A stretch of DNA of 64,000 bases from Melioribacter roseus P3M-2. GTDB lineage: Bacteria; Bacteroidota; Ignavibacteria; Ignavibacteriales; Melioribacteraceae. The notes under the pieces are model-generated. The model saw only the letters and a list, made by a program, of their open reading frames with translations, searched no databases and was not told the DNA's origin. Below are positions 26,857 through 35,967 of the stretch, in pieces. Position 1 is the stretch's first letter. Every line of letters begins with the position of its first letter. The DNA is taken from assembly GCF_000279145.1 (NCBI RefSeq), contig NC_018178.1, forward strand, positions 558,001-622,000, in the 5' to 3' direction. Both the position numbers and the translations under genes were made by a program.

Positions 26857-29800
26857 TTACTTCAACAGATTCATCTTCATTGTAGAAGTATACTTGCCGG
26901 CTGTGATTCTGTAGATATAGATACCGGAAGATACTCTGCTACCGAAGTCGTTGGTGCCATCCCATCTTACCGTGTAGTAACCGGCTTCCTGTTCCTGATC
27001 AACCAATGTTTTAACTACCTGTCCGAGCATGTTGTAGATAACCAGACTTACTTTAGCATCCTGAGGAATACCGTATTTGATGTTTGTAGTCGGGTTGAAC
27101 GGGTTCGGATAGTTCTGGCTTACGGTAAATTCGGTCGGGATTTCTTTAACTTTAACCGACATCTGACCGCCGATCTGATCGTTCAATTTAGCCGAAGCGG
27201 TAACATTAACCGCAGCTTCTTTGTCTTTCAATGCAATACCGATCAGAGCGACATCGCCGTCTGTCAACGGAGTCGTACCGGCAAGAGCTAATTTGAGAAC
27301 GCCGTTTTCGAAGTTGGAGAACATTACCCAACCTTCGGGCAGTCTCGGAGCTACGTTCTTGAATTCAACGGCGTCGCCAAGCTGAATTTCGGCGGATACC
27401 GAAAGAACGCCCTGAGCTTTCATTAATGTAACTGGTACGGAAAGAACTCCGTTTTCGTTAACTGCATTACCGAATTCAACTGTACCCATTGCAGCGCTGA
27501 CTTTAGCAGTCGGGAATTCGCCTTCTACTACGTAGTAGAGAATCCATGCTGCGTCGTATGCGCCAATAATACCGTCGTTATTAACGTCTGCTGCATACAT
27601 TCCTTGTGCATCGAGAGTATCGAGGCCTACAACATATTTAAGAATCATCGAAGCGTCGTCTGAAGCAATATTTCCATCGCCGCCTACGTCGCCTTTTTCA
27701 ACCGGATAATCAACAGTAACTTGAGCTGTTGTAGTATCGCTTGCAGTACCGTCGGTAGCTACTACGCTTACGGTAAATGTCTTGTTGGCGTCTGCAAATA
27801 CAGGAGCAAATGACAATGTACCCAATGTGGAAGAAATAGTAGCGGTACCGCTGAATGCAGGCGTTATCGGCAGCAATGTATAAGTTACCGCATCGCCGTC
27901 GACGTCAACTGCATTGTATGTGAATGTTAAAGTTTCACTGCTCTTGATTGTAGTATCTGCCAGTGCGGCTGCTCCTGCATCTGTGAATTTGGGAGCTCTG
28001 TTAACATTGGCTACTGTTACTGTAACAGTATCGTAGGAAGTTAATGTGCCGTCTGTAGCGGATACGATAATTGTTGCGGTTCCTGCATCCGTGAAGGATG
28101 TAATCCAGGTTAATGTATTTGTCGAAGCGTTGAAAGTAGCGGCTTCGGGTTTTTGAACTACTGCCATTGTAGCTGTTTGACCGATATCAGGATCTGTAGC
28201 TGTCCATACAACCGTTACAGTATCGCCTTCGTTAACCGCTACGTCTGCAGGTTTGGAAATAACAGGGGCTTTGTTCAATTGGCTGAATGTAAAGCGTGCG
28301 CCTTGCGAAGAGATAGCTCCTTCAGCGCTTCTTACGATTACTACAGGTGTTGTGCCGTCTGTAGAGTTATCGTAACCCGAACCGCCCTGTACGATCCACG
28401 GGTTGTCGACGTTACCGTCGAATCTTCTTACGAATCTTACGTTCTGAATTCCGTCTGTCTGGAAGTCGGTATATCCTTCCGCTCTTGCTTCGATATCGTA
28501 TTTGATTTGAGGTTGAAGCGTTAAGTCTGATTTAACCAGCCAGTAGAAATCGGGATAGTTTGTAATAACCAGATTACCCGAAGTCAACGGGAATCCGTTT
28601 GTACCCTGAGGACTGGCTTCAACATGAGAAACAGTCAATGTAAAGTTCGAAGTTGGAATATTGTTGAATTGAATAGCCAGCGGTCTGTAGTTCGGTTTGG
28701 AAGCAGGTGCCGTACCGACCGGGAATTCTACTCTAGTTAAAGCAATCGAAGCCGTACCTGCCCACTTAGCATTTGTAGCATCGATTAGTTTGCGAACATT
28801 ACCGACAACGTGACTTGCATTGGTTCCGGTAACTCCGCTTCTGTCGAAGCCCTGTGTCGGCTGAGCGCCATTATCGCTATGTCTTAAGATTACGTTTTTA
28901 CTTCCGGTCATAAGCACGCCGTTCTGGAAGTACAATACAGCGCCGTTCGTAGCAAAATCGAGGTCTGCGCCCGATAATGTAACGGTGGCTTCGTTGCTGC
29001 TCTTGTTCAATCTGAATTTAACATTAGCGGGAACTGACCATGCTGCGTTAAGTGTAAATGTAGTATTATCGGAACCTGTGAAATTCAGGAACGCAGCCGA
29101 AGTAGCGGTAAACATGCCGCCGTTCGAAGTCTGGGTTACATTTCCGCCAACGTTTACATCTTTACCATTAATATCAAAGTTACCGCCGTCAAAAGTCAGA
29201 TCGCCGTTAAACGTAATTTTATTATCTAACGTTACGTTGGATTTGAAAGTAACATTACCTGCGTAAGGAGCGTAAGAACCGCTTGTAACAGCGCCTAATT
29301 CACGGGTTGATGTAGCGGTTGCGCCGTTGTAAACAAGAGCCATTGCGCCTGCCTTAACCAGATCTTTATCGAGAGCTACAGTACCGTTGACTTTAAGTTC
29401 TAAAGTAGAACCGTCAGCCATTGTAACTGTTTTGCTGTTTGTTGTGGCATCAAGTTTGTCATCCAGGCTTAATGTACCTGCAACAGTAACATCCGCGTTC
29501 AATATTACTTCAACACCGTCAGCATTATTTGCAGTAGCGTCACTGCTTACAACGGTTAAGTTTCTGACTGTTGCCGGCAACTCTTTACCAGTTGTAATAT
29601 CACCGCCTGTGTAAGTAGTATATTTTACATCGGTATTTGCGCCGAAAGCAGGCAATTTAGCCAAAGTAGCGGCATTAGCCGTTCTTTCGATTAAAATACC
29701 GTCGCCTAAAGTAAGATCGTTATCGTTGGTTGTAGTAAGCGAATTTTTGAGAACCAAATTTTTATTAACAGTAAATTTATTTGCGCCTGTGTTTACTGCG

Positions 29801-32800
29801 GCATTCACAGTAAGGTTGTCAATCGAGAAACCGGAAGACGGAATTGTAACGCCGGCATTCGACCCATTCGACCAGGTAAGCATACCAGTGGTCTGAGTAA
29901 TTGCGCCTGCAGTAAATGTAAACGTACCGGATACTACCAAATTATGAATGCCCATTTCCAGGGTACCTGCAGTATTAGTAAATGCAGTAGAAACAGTGAG
30001 AGTTCTTACAGTTGCAGCAGGATCTGAGCTGACAGTTACAGTACCGGCGCTGTTAATTGTAAGAGTAGGTATAGTATAATCTTTTTTGAGCAGAACATTT
30101 GCGGCAGCGCCTTTGAGTTCCATAGCGCCCGTGAAAGCGCCTGCGTCAGATTCTACAGTTACGCTGTTGCCGGTTACTGTCAATGTACCGGTTTGTGTAA
30201 ATGTAGCGGCGTTATCGATCAACAATGAATTCGAAACTGTCATGCCAGCATTAATTGTAACGCCGTTTGCCGTACCTACCGAATTCAAATTCGGAACTGT
30301 GAAAGAAGCGCCGGGCGTTAAATCAATTGCTGCGGCAGTTGAATTGAGTTCCAAGGTACCGTTCGTAAACGTACCTGCGCCGGTTCTGTTATAATCTGGG
30401 GAAGCAGCGGAACCCAACTGGATATATTTGAAACCGCCTGCATCGATATTACCGGCAGCTTGCGTAGTTGCCCCGGTAACCTGAACATCGGAGCCTAAGG
30501 TTAACGTACCTTTGGTTAATGTTACGGTACCGCCGATAACTTTGCTTGCGCCGCCTCTGGTAAGAGTAAGCGTACCGTTTGTCAAAGCTACATTGCCGCC
30601 TAAAGTAGAAGTAGTACCACCTGCCACTGTAACGCTTGCCGTAGGTCCTACTGTAGCGTTACCGACCGACAGATTACCGCTAATGGTAGCATTGTCTGCA
30701 TTCATTGTAACCGTAGCAACGGCGTCGGTTTTTGTACTTGTACCCTGCAAAGTCAGATTTGCAATGGATTTAAGATCGGTAGAAGTAAACGTAGCGCTGT
30801 TAGCAGCGGGTTCAAAAGTAAGATTATTGACGGTAGCGGCGTCGCCGGATGCAGTCGAGCCGTTAACCGAAGAACCGCTTCCGGTTACTTCCAAAGTACC
30901 GCCGCTTACGGTTCCTTTAATTGAGTGTGTTTTGCCGTCGCCGGCTAATGTATAAGTATTAGCGCCCTGAGCGAGGGTTGTACCCGTATTAACGGTTAAA
31001 GTACCGTTAATCGTGGAAGCGCCGTTGTAACCGGTAACGGTTTTACCACTGGCAACTGCTATAGTTACATCGTTAATTTTGGCAGGCGTACCCGACCATT
31101 CCATGCCGGCCACATAATCATTGCTTCCAAAATAATACAAATTAACATTTGCAGAATAAGTCAATGTACCGGATCCTGTATTAGCAAGTATGCCTCCTGC
31201 GCTAAGGAAAGCTGCGGTTGCATTGGCACCACCGCCGGTACCGACCAACCCTGTCAATTCAATAGTGTTTGCATCGACGACTGTGGCAACCGTATAATAT
31301 CCTGCGGGGACCAAAGGATTAGTACCATCTGACGCAACAACTTGCCCTACTACCAATCCATGACCTGTGATTGTAATCTGTCTTAATGCCGGACCAGCAG
31401 GGTCGGTTACATTAGTAATAGCCTTTAATGAATTAGCCGTCGTATTAATTTTAACAGTCGGATTTGTTACAAGCGTATTATTAAATGTAACAGTATGGCC
31501 TGCGGCAGCAATATTAAAACTGCCCTGATTAATATATAATGTACCGGAAATATTAACGGAAGAACCGGTGGAAACTGCGTTTGCGGCATTCGAAAGATTA
31601 ACTAAAATATTTCCGAAAGTACCCGTACCCTGTACAGTACCGCTTGCGCCGATAAATGCAACGTATCCTACGCCCGTTGTGGAATAGGCGTTACCGCTGT
31701 TATCGAATACACTTGCCGCACCTGTAAGGTTGAGATTGTAGTTTCCGACGTCGAGCGTACCGCTTGTAATAGTAAGATTGCCGGCAACTTCGATCGAAGC
31801 AGTCAACGACACTACCGTGCTTGCGCCTTTATTAACAGTCATATTATTAAGCTGCAAAGAAGCGCCGGGATTGAACGACTGGGTAAGGTTGCCTGCGAAT
31901 ACCAAAGTACCGGTTGCGGCAACGTTGCCCGGCGTATTGTCCGTTCTGTTGAATTGATCGCCGTATATTGTTAAAGTAAAACCGCCGTCGGTCAAAGCGC
32001 CTGCGTCACTCGAAGCTATTGTAAGCGAACCGTAAACCGGAGTGTTTGCGCCCAATGTTAATTTACCGCCAGAGGCGATTGTAACGTTCGGCAGTTCTCC
32101 ACCGCCGTTTGCGGTAACTGTACCCGAGATATTAAGAACGCCGGAACCTACAGTAGAAGCAGCGGAAGAAATTATGTTGCCTGCGTTTGTTAATGTAGTA
32201 CCTCCGGAAAGAGTGAGCTGATATCCGTTTAATTTGATTACGGAAGCGGCGTTATTGTTGCTTACAGTCGCGTTAGAGAATGTAGCGGAAGTAAGCAGAT
32301 TAATTGTACCGCCTGCATTGTTGTTAACAGGACCTGCATATGTTCCCGCGCCGACTTCGATTGTGCCGGTCGAACCGTTTGTAAGACCGAAATTAAATGA
32401 AGTTGTTCCTACTCCGCCGCTCAATACAATTTTACCAGTAGAAGCGTTATTAATTTGAGTCGTACGTGGGCCTTCACCGCTAGTTGATTCAGCTCCCAAC
32501 AATTGTACCGCAAATGTAACTGTACCCTGTCCGTTATTAACAATTGCATTAGCATTCGGTGAATTGGCCGTAAACGAAACGGTTCCGTTAAATGTAGGAG
32601 AACCCTGTGTTACAACTATTTGCCCCGTAGAAAGCGCCAAATTACCGTTAACGGTCAATGTAGTAGCGGCGGCGCCCAAGTTTATAGTCAAAGTACCTGT
32701 TCCCAAGCTGGAAGGCAATTCAGGACCTGCGACTGTGTTTGAAGTAGAAGTATATGTAACATTGACATTAGTTGTAGTCGGAGTTTCTGTAATTGTACCG

Positions 32801-33279
32801 GCAGAACGCGTAAGAGTAGCGCCGCTGGCCAGAACAACATTAGCGCCTGTAATATTGAGAGTACCGCTTGTCAGTACCAGAGCATTAGCGCCGCTGCCAA
32901 GATTAAATTTCTGGCTTCCGTCTGCGCTTGAGCCCAAATAAACAGTTTTACCCGAACCGGGGTTGATTGTCATACCGTTAGTAATAGTTACGGTATTCAA
33001 CCCATTGAATGTTTGAGCTACAAAGTGAACTGCTTTTGTAACGTTTACATTCGCTTCGTTATAAGTATCTGCCTCGATACGAATAAAGTCCCCGTCGGAA
33101 GCAACGCTTAAAGCTTTTGCAATGGTTTTGTACGGGGTAGTGGACGAACCGTCGCCCGTAACATCGTTACCGTTTGTATTACTTACGTAATATGTGCTTT
33201 GAGCAAAAGCCGCAGATGCGGCAAACGTAAGCAACACAATCAGGAGACTTAATTTGTTAATGATGTTTCTGAAATTCAT
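26857..33279 (-). CDS. Giant type IX-secreted beta-helix protein with dockerin and cohesin-like domains
   Basis: 2140 residues from the ATG at 33279; this start was chosen over one 26 codons upstream because it has an AGGGAG site and a clean signal peptide (MNFRNIINKLSL...AAFAQ). Order: a DUF1565-like start (YYVSNTNGNDVTGDGS, YKTIAKAL), about 1500 residues of threonine-, asparagine- and glycine-rich GTLTV-type repeats expected to form a long beta-helix, two Ig-like repeats (NEGDTVTVVWTATDPD), a dockerin at 27517-27702 with calcium loops DVGGDGNIASDD and DVNNDGIIGAYD, a cohesin-like domain, and the sorting domain SQNYPNPFNPTTNIKYGI. Likely a surface structure or adhesin able to dock to cohesins. 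No catalytic residues are recognised. Confidence 0.85.
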   Translation of the reverse strand: MNFRNIINKLSLLIVLLTFAASAAFAQSTYYVSNTNGNDVTGDGSSTTPYKTIAKALSVASDGDFIRIEADTYNEANVNVTKAVHFVAQTFNGLNTVTITNGMTINPGSGKTVYLGSSADGSQKFNLGSGANALVLTSGTLNITGANVVLASGATLTRSAGTITETPTTTNVNVTYTSTSNTVAGPELPSSLGTGTLTINLGAAATTLTVNGNLALSTGQIVVTQGSPTFNGTVSFTANSPNANAIVNNGQGTVTFAVQLLGAESTSGEGPRTTQINNASTGKIVLSGGVGTTSFNFGLTNGSTGTIEVGAGTYAGPVNNNAGGTINLLTSATFSNATVSNNNAASVIKLNGYQLTLSGGTTLTNAGNIISSAASTVGSGVLNISGTVTANGGGELPNVTIASGGKLTLGANTPVYGSLTIASSDAGALTDGGFTLTIYGDQFNRTDNTPGNVAATGTLVFAGNLTQSFNPGASLQLNNMTVNKGASTVVSLTASIEVAGNLTITSGTLDVGNYNLNLTGAASVFDNSGNAYSTTGVGYVAFIGASGTVQGTGTFGNILVNLSNAANAVSTGSSVNISGTLYINQGSFNIAAAGHTVTFNNTLVTNPTVKINTTANSLKAITNVTDPAGPALRQITITGHGLVVGQVVASDGTNPLVPAGYYTVATVVDANTIELTGLVGTGGGANATAAFLSAGGILANTGSGTLTYSANVNLYYFGSNDYVAGMEWSGTPAKINDVTIAVASGKTVTGYNGASTINGTLTVNTGTTLAQGANTYTLAGDGKTHSIKGTVSGGTLEVTGSGSSVNGSTASGDAATVNNLTFEPAANSATFTSTDLKSIANLTLQGTSTKTDAVATVTMNADNATISGNLSVGNATVGPTASVTVAGGTTSTLGGNVALTNGTLTLTRGGASKVIGGTVTLTKGTLTLGSDVQVTGATTQAAGNIDAGGFKYIQLGSAASPDYNRTGAGTFTNGTLELNSTAAAIDLTPGASFTVPNLNSVGTANGVTINAGMTVSNSLLIDNAATFTQTGTLTVTGNSVTVESDAGAFTGAMELKGAAANVLLKKDYTIPTLTINSAGTVTVSSDPAATVRTLTVSTAFTNTAGTLEMGIHNLVVSGTFTFTAGAITQTTGMLTWSNGSNAGVTIPSSGFSIDNLTVNAAVNTGANKFTVNKNLVLKNSLTTTNDNDLTLGDGILIERTANAATLAKLPAFGANTDVKYTTYTGGDITTGKELPATVRNLTVVSSDATANNADGVEVILNADVTVAGTLSLDDKLDATTNSKTVTMADGSTLELKVNGTVALDKDLVKAGAMALVYNGATATSTRELGAVTSGSYAPYAGNVTFKSNVTLDNKITFNGDLTFDGGNFDINGKDVNVGGNVTQTSNGGMFTATSAAFLNFTGSDNTTFTLNAAWSVPANVKFRLNKSSNEATVTLSGADLDFATNGAVLYFQNGVLMTGSKNVILRHSDNGAQPTQGFDRSGVTGTNASHVVGNVRKLIDATNAKWAGTASIALTRVEFPVGTAPASKPNYRPLAIQFNNIPTSNFTLTVSHVEASPQGTNGFPLTSGNLVITNYPDFYWLVKSDLTLQPQIKYDIEARAEGYTDFQTDGIQNVRFVRRFDGNVDNPWIVQGGSGYDNSTDGTTPVVIVRSAEGAISSQGARFTFSQLNKAPVISKPADVAVNEGDTVTVVWTATDPDIGQTATMAVVQKPEAATFNASTNTLTWITSFTDAGTATIIVSATDGTLTSYDTVTVTVANVNRAPKFTDAGAAALADTTIKSSETLTFTYNAVDVDGDAVTYTLLPITPAFSGTATISSTLGTLSFAPVFADANKTFTVSVVATDGTASDTTTAQVTVDYPVEKGDVGGDGNIASDDASMILKYVVGLDTLDAQGMYAADVNNDGIIGAYDAAWILYYVVEGEFPTAKVSAAMGTVEFGNAVNENGVLSVPVTLMKAQGVLSVSAEIQLGDAVEFKNVAPRLPEGWVMFSNFENGVLKLALAGTTPLTDGDVALIGIALKDKEAAVNVTASAKLNDQIGGQMSVKVKEIPTEFTVSQNYPNPFNPTTNIKYGIPQDAKVSLVIYNMLGQVVKTLVDQEQEAGYYTVRWDGTNDFGSRVSSGIYIYRITAGKYTSTMKMNLLK

Positions 33280-33339
33280 TTTTTTCTCCCTAATTGGTTG
33301 AGAAATATTTAACAATAAAAAGAATAACTTGATTTTAAG

Positions 33340-33450
33340 ATTGTTTTTTGCACGCAAACAAACTTTATGCTTGCCAAAGGCAATACTTTGTTTGGAAACT
33401 CGCGCCCTAAGTAGGTATTGGTTTTCTCATCAGCATTTACCTCCTTGCTT
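33340..33450 (-). promoter_or_regulatory. Structured 5' leader with a micro-ORF upstream of the giant gene
   Basis: On the minus strand a strong GGAGG (33440-33444) precedes a nine- or seven-codon frame (ATG at 33436 or 33430, stop TAG at 33407-33409; MLMRKPIPT). After it comes a long hairpin (33357-33393) with AAACAAAG and CTTTGTTT-type outer arms and a perfect TTGCC-TTT-GGCAA tip. The giant gene starts about 80 bases further on. This could be a translated regulatory leader; no known riboswitch class was recognised. Confidence 0.35.
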
Positions 33451-33727
33451 GGTTTGTTAATAATTTCGTTTGTTGTTTCGTTCATAATATATATGTAAAT
33501 CAAACTTATTTCCGCGCTTTTAAAATCAAAATGTCAAAGAGCGCAATCTTCCTTCCCGGTTCAGATTTACTCTTTGTTTTACAATAAGTTACAAAACTTA
33601 TATAGAGTTTTGGTTTAAAATATCAGAATCCCTCGTACTTGTCAACTCTTTTTTTAAATATTTTTTCATTATCGAAGCTTAAGATATAAATTTGGCGCCG
33701 TCTTGTCAATTAAAAAATTTGTTAAAC

Positions 33728-34066
33728 CGTTCAGCGTTCAACGTTCGTGGTTCAACGTTCAGCGTTCAACGTTAGTCATTACGAGTCACGCTGAAAGCGG
33801 GGCGAAGTAATCTCACTGGTATCCATATGAGTTTGCTTCGTCGTTCGCTTTGCTCTCTCCTCGCAAAGACAAAGTTTTGTTCAGAGTTTGCTTCACTCGC
33901 TCCGCTCGTTCGCAAAGACATACTTAGGTCTGTGATGTCATTACGAGTCACGCTGAAAGCGGGGCGAAGTAATCTCTCGCATTCCTATGAGTTTACTTCG
34001 TCGTTCCGTCTTCGTCGGACCTCCTCGCAAAGACCTATTTAAGTCTGTAATGTCAATCCAACAACC
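33728..34066. repeat. GTTCAACGTTC microsatellite and modular hairpin repeats (cluster 4)
   Basis: 33728-33775 is a run of GTTCAACGTTC/GTTCAGCGTTC units. It is followed by ATTAC-stem hairpins with the GTCACGCTGAAAGCGGGG cassette and inverted TTTGC-stem units. A copy of the same microsatellite is found inside rpiA at about 34628-34680. No gene is visible in 33504-34167. Confidence 0.8.
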
Positions 34067-34167
34067 AAAACTCTAATACGGAAAAATCTTCTGATTATTC
34101 CGCTTCCATTATATAAAGAACTTACGCGTTCACTGCAGTTGAAACTATATTGAAACCTCCAGGCGCG

Positions 34168-34914
34168 CTAAGAGACGCTAAGTATTTCAATTCCGTCGTT
34201 CGAAGAACAATAAACCGAATCTACGAGTTTATTCAGAAATATGCCGTGTTCTACGATACCGGCTCTTTCATTTAATAAAGAGTTCAACTCAGCCGGATTT
34301 TCAATTTTTCCGAAATTGGCGTCTATAATATAATTGCCTTCGTCCGTAACGAAAAATCCGCCGTCGTCGCTTTTTCTTATATCAGTTTTAGCGCCGAGCG
34401 ATTCGAGAAAATTAATTTCGCTTTCGAGCGCGAACTGCAGAACTTCCACAGGCACAAAGAACTTTTCGCCCAGTCTGCTGGATAATTTTGTTTTGTCGAC
34501 TACAATCAATAATCTTCCGGTATTCTGAGCGATCACTTTTTCCCTCAGCAGCGCGCCGCCTCCGCCTTTAATCAAATTCAAATCGCTGTCAACTTCGTCG
34601 GCTCCGTCGATTGTTATGTCGATTAATTTTGTTCGTTCAATGTTCAACGTTCGGCGTTCAACGTTCTTGGTTCTGAGTTTAAATAGTTGATTTAAGGACA
34701 GCAACGGGATTCCGAGTCCTGCGGCTAATTCTTCCGTTTTTTTTGAAGTCGGGATACCGTAAATATTTTTCAAATGTCCGTCCTTAATTTTCTTTGCGAT
34801 TTTAATAATAGCAAACTTAGCCGTCGATCCCGTGCCCAAGCCAACAAACATACCGTCTTTAACCTCTTCAACCGCTTTTTCAGCCGCAATTTGCTTCAGC
34901 CTGCTATAATCCAT
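34168..34914 (-). CDS. rpiA: Ribose-5-phosphate isomerase A
   Basis: 248 residues, cytoplasmic; interconverts ribose-5-phosphate and ribulose-5-phosphate in the pentose phosphate pathway. Family motifs are GLGTGSTAKFAI (res 26-37), IDITIDGADEVDSDLNLIKGGGGALLREK with the catalytic acids and lysine, and DKTKLSSRLGE. The protein is about 15-20 residues longer than usual. The extra piece, KNVERRTLNIERT between NQLF and LIDITIDGADE, is encoded by GTTCAACGTTC repeat DNA like that at 33728-33775, so a repeat appears to have been inserted in frame in a surface loop. The catalytic motifs stay intact. Confidence 0.95.
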   Translation of the reverse strand: MDYSRLKQIAAEKAVEEVKDGMFVGLGTGSTAKFAIIKIAKKIKDGHLKNIYGIPTSKKTEELAAGLGIPLLSLNQLFKLRTKNVERRTLNIERTKLIDITIDGADEVDSDLNLIKGGGGALLREKVIAQNTGRLLIVVDKTKLSSRLGEKFFVPVEVLQFALESEINFLESLGAKTDIRKSDDGGFFVTDEGNYIIDANFGKIENPAELNSLLNERAGIVEHGIFLNKLVDSVYCSSNDGIEILSVS

Positions 34915-35051
34915 GGTTTTATTCCTAAAAAATTTCGTGCCAAGTGGAAATAATTTGATTTCTTTAAAATATTCAATTTTTCGAAGAAAACAGGTACGAA
35001 AAATTTTCGGGGTTTAAAAAATTTTTGCAGTTGCCTATTTATAAGAGTGAA

Positions 35052-35902
35052 TCTGTCATTACGAGACCCGCTTTAGCGGGGCGAAGTTATTTCACCGGCA
35101 TTCCTGTGAGTTTGCTTCACTCGCACAGCTCGTACGCAAAGACATACACAATCCGTCATTTGTCATACTGACCCCGCCAACGGCGGGGGAAGTATCCCAC
35201 CGGTATACATTTGGGTTTGCTTCGTCGTTCGCTCTGCTCACTCCTCGCAAAGACCTGTTCGATCCGGCGTTCGTCATTACGAGTCACGCTGAAAGCGGGA
35301 GGAAGTATCTCATTTGTAATCATTTGAGTTTGCTTCCCCCGCATTCTGCGGGGTCGCAAAGACGAAGTTTGTTTCTCTCGCTCCGCTCGTTCGCAAAGAC
35401 ATACACAATCCGCCATTTGTCATACTGACCCCGCCAACGGCGGGGGAAGTAATCTCAATCAATTATTGTTTTTGAATAACAATCAAAAGTCAACCTCAGA
35501 TTCTTCGTCGTTCCGTCTTCGTCGGATCTCCTCAGAAAGACAACGTTTTTTTCAGAGTTTGCTTCACTCGCTCCGCTCGTTCGCAAAGACCTGTTCGATC
35601 CGGCGTTCGTCATTACGAGTCCCGCCAGAGGCGGGGCGAAGTAATCTCAATCAATTATTGTTTTTGAATAACAATCAAAAGTCAACCTCAGATTCTTCGT
35701 CGTTCCGTCTTCGTCGGATATCCTCAGAAAGACAACGTTTTTTTCAGAGTTTGCTTCACTCGCTCCGCTCATTCGCAAAGACTTATTCGATCCTGCACCC
35801 GTCATTACGAGGCCCGCTTTAGCGGGACGAAGTAATCTCACAGGTATTCATTCGAGTTTGCTTCGTCGTTCCGTCTTCGTCGGATCTCCTCGCAAAGACG
35901 GT
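35052..35902. repeat. Large array of modular hairpin repeats (cluster 5)
   Basis: About 850 gene-free bases in the opposite overall orientation to cluster 3. It holds ATTAC-stem, ATACT-stem and TTTGC-stem units and two near-identical copies (about 35455-35560 and 35645-35750) of the linker AATTATTGTTTTTGAATAAC plus the AGATTCTTCG...CTCAGAAAGAC unit. Two units here have mismatched outer arms (35273-35312 and 35419-35457), unlike almost all others in the window. The 34915-35051 stretch has no visible feature. Confidence 0.85.
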
Positions 35903-35967
35903 ATTTGACAGTGTTTAGTTATGTAGTTTATAACATAGCGAAAACTAATAGAGTAAGATTAACGTTC

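Noticed and set aside
33420-33440. Hammerhead ribozyme, because CTGATGAG is followed by GAAAAC on the minus strand
   Set aside because: No stem II, no second conserved CGAAAC segment and no matching stem I/III were found; probably chance.
33309-33503. 64-codon frame upstream of the giant gene
   Set aside because: It covers the hairpin leader, lacks a ribosome binding site at its start and shows no protein-like features; the GGAGG micro-ORF in another frame is a better reading.
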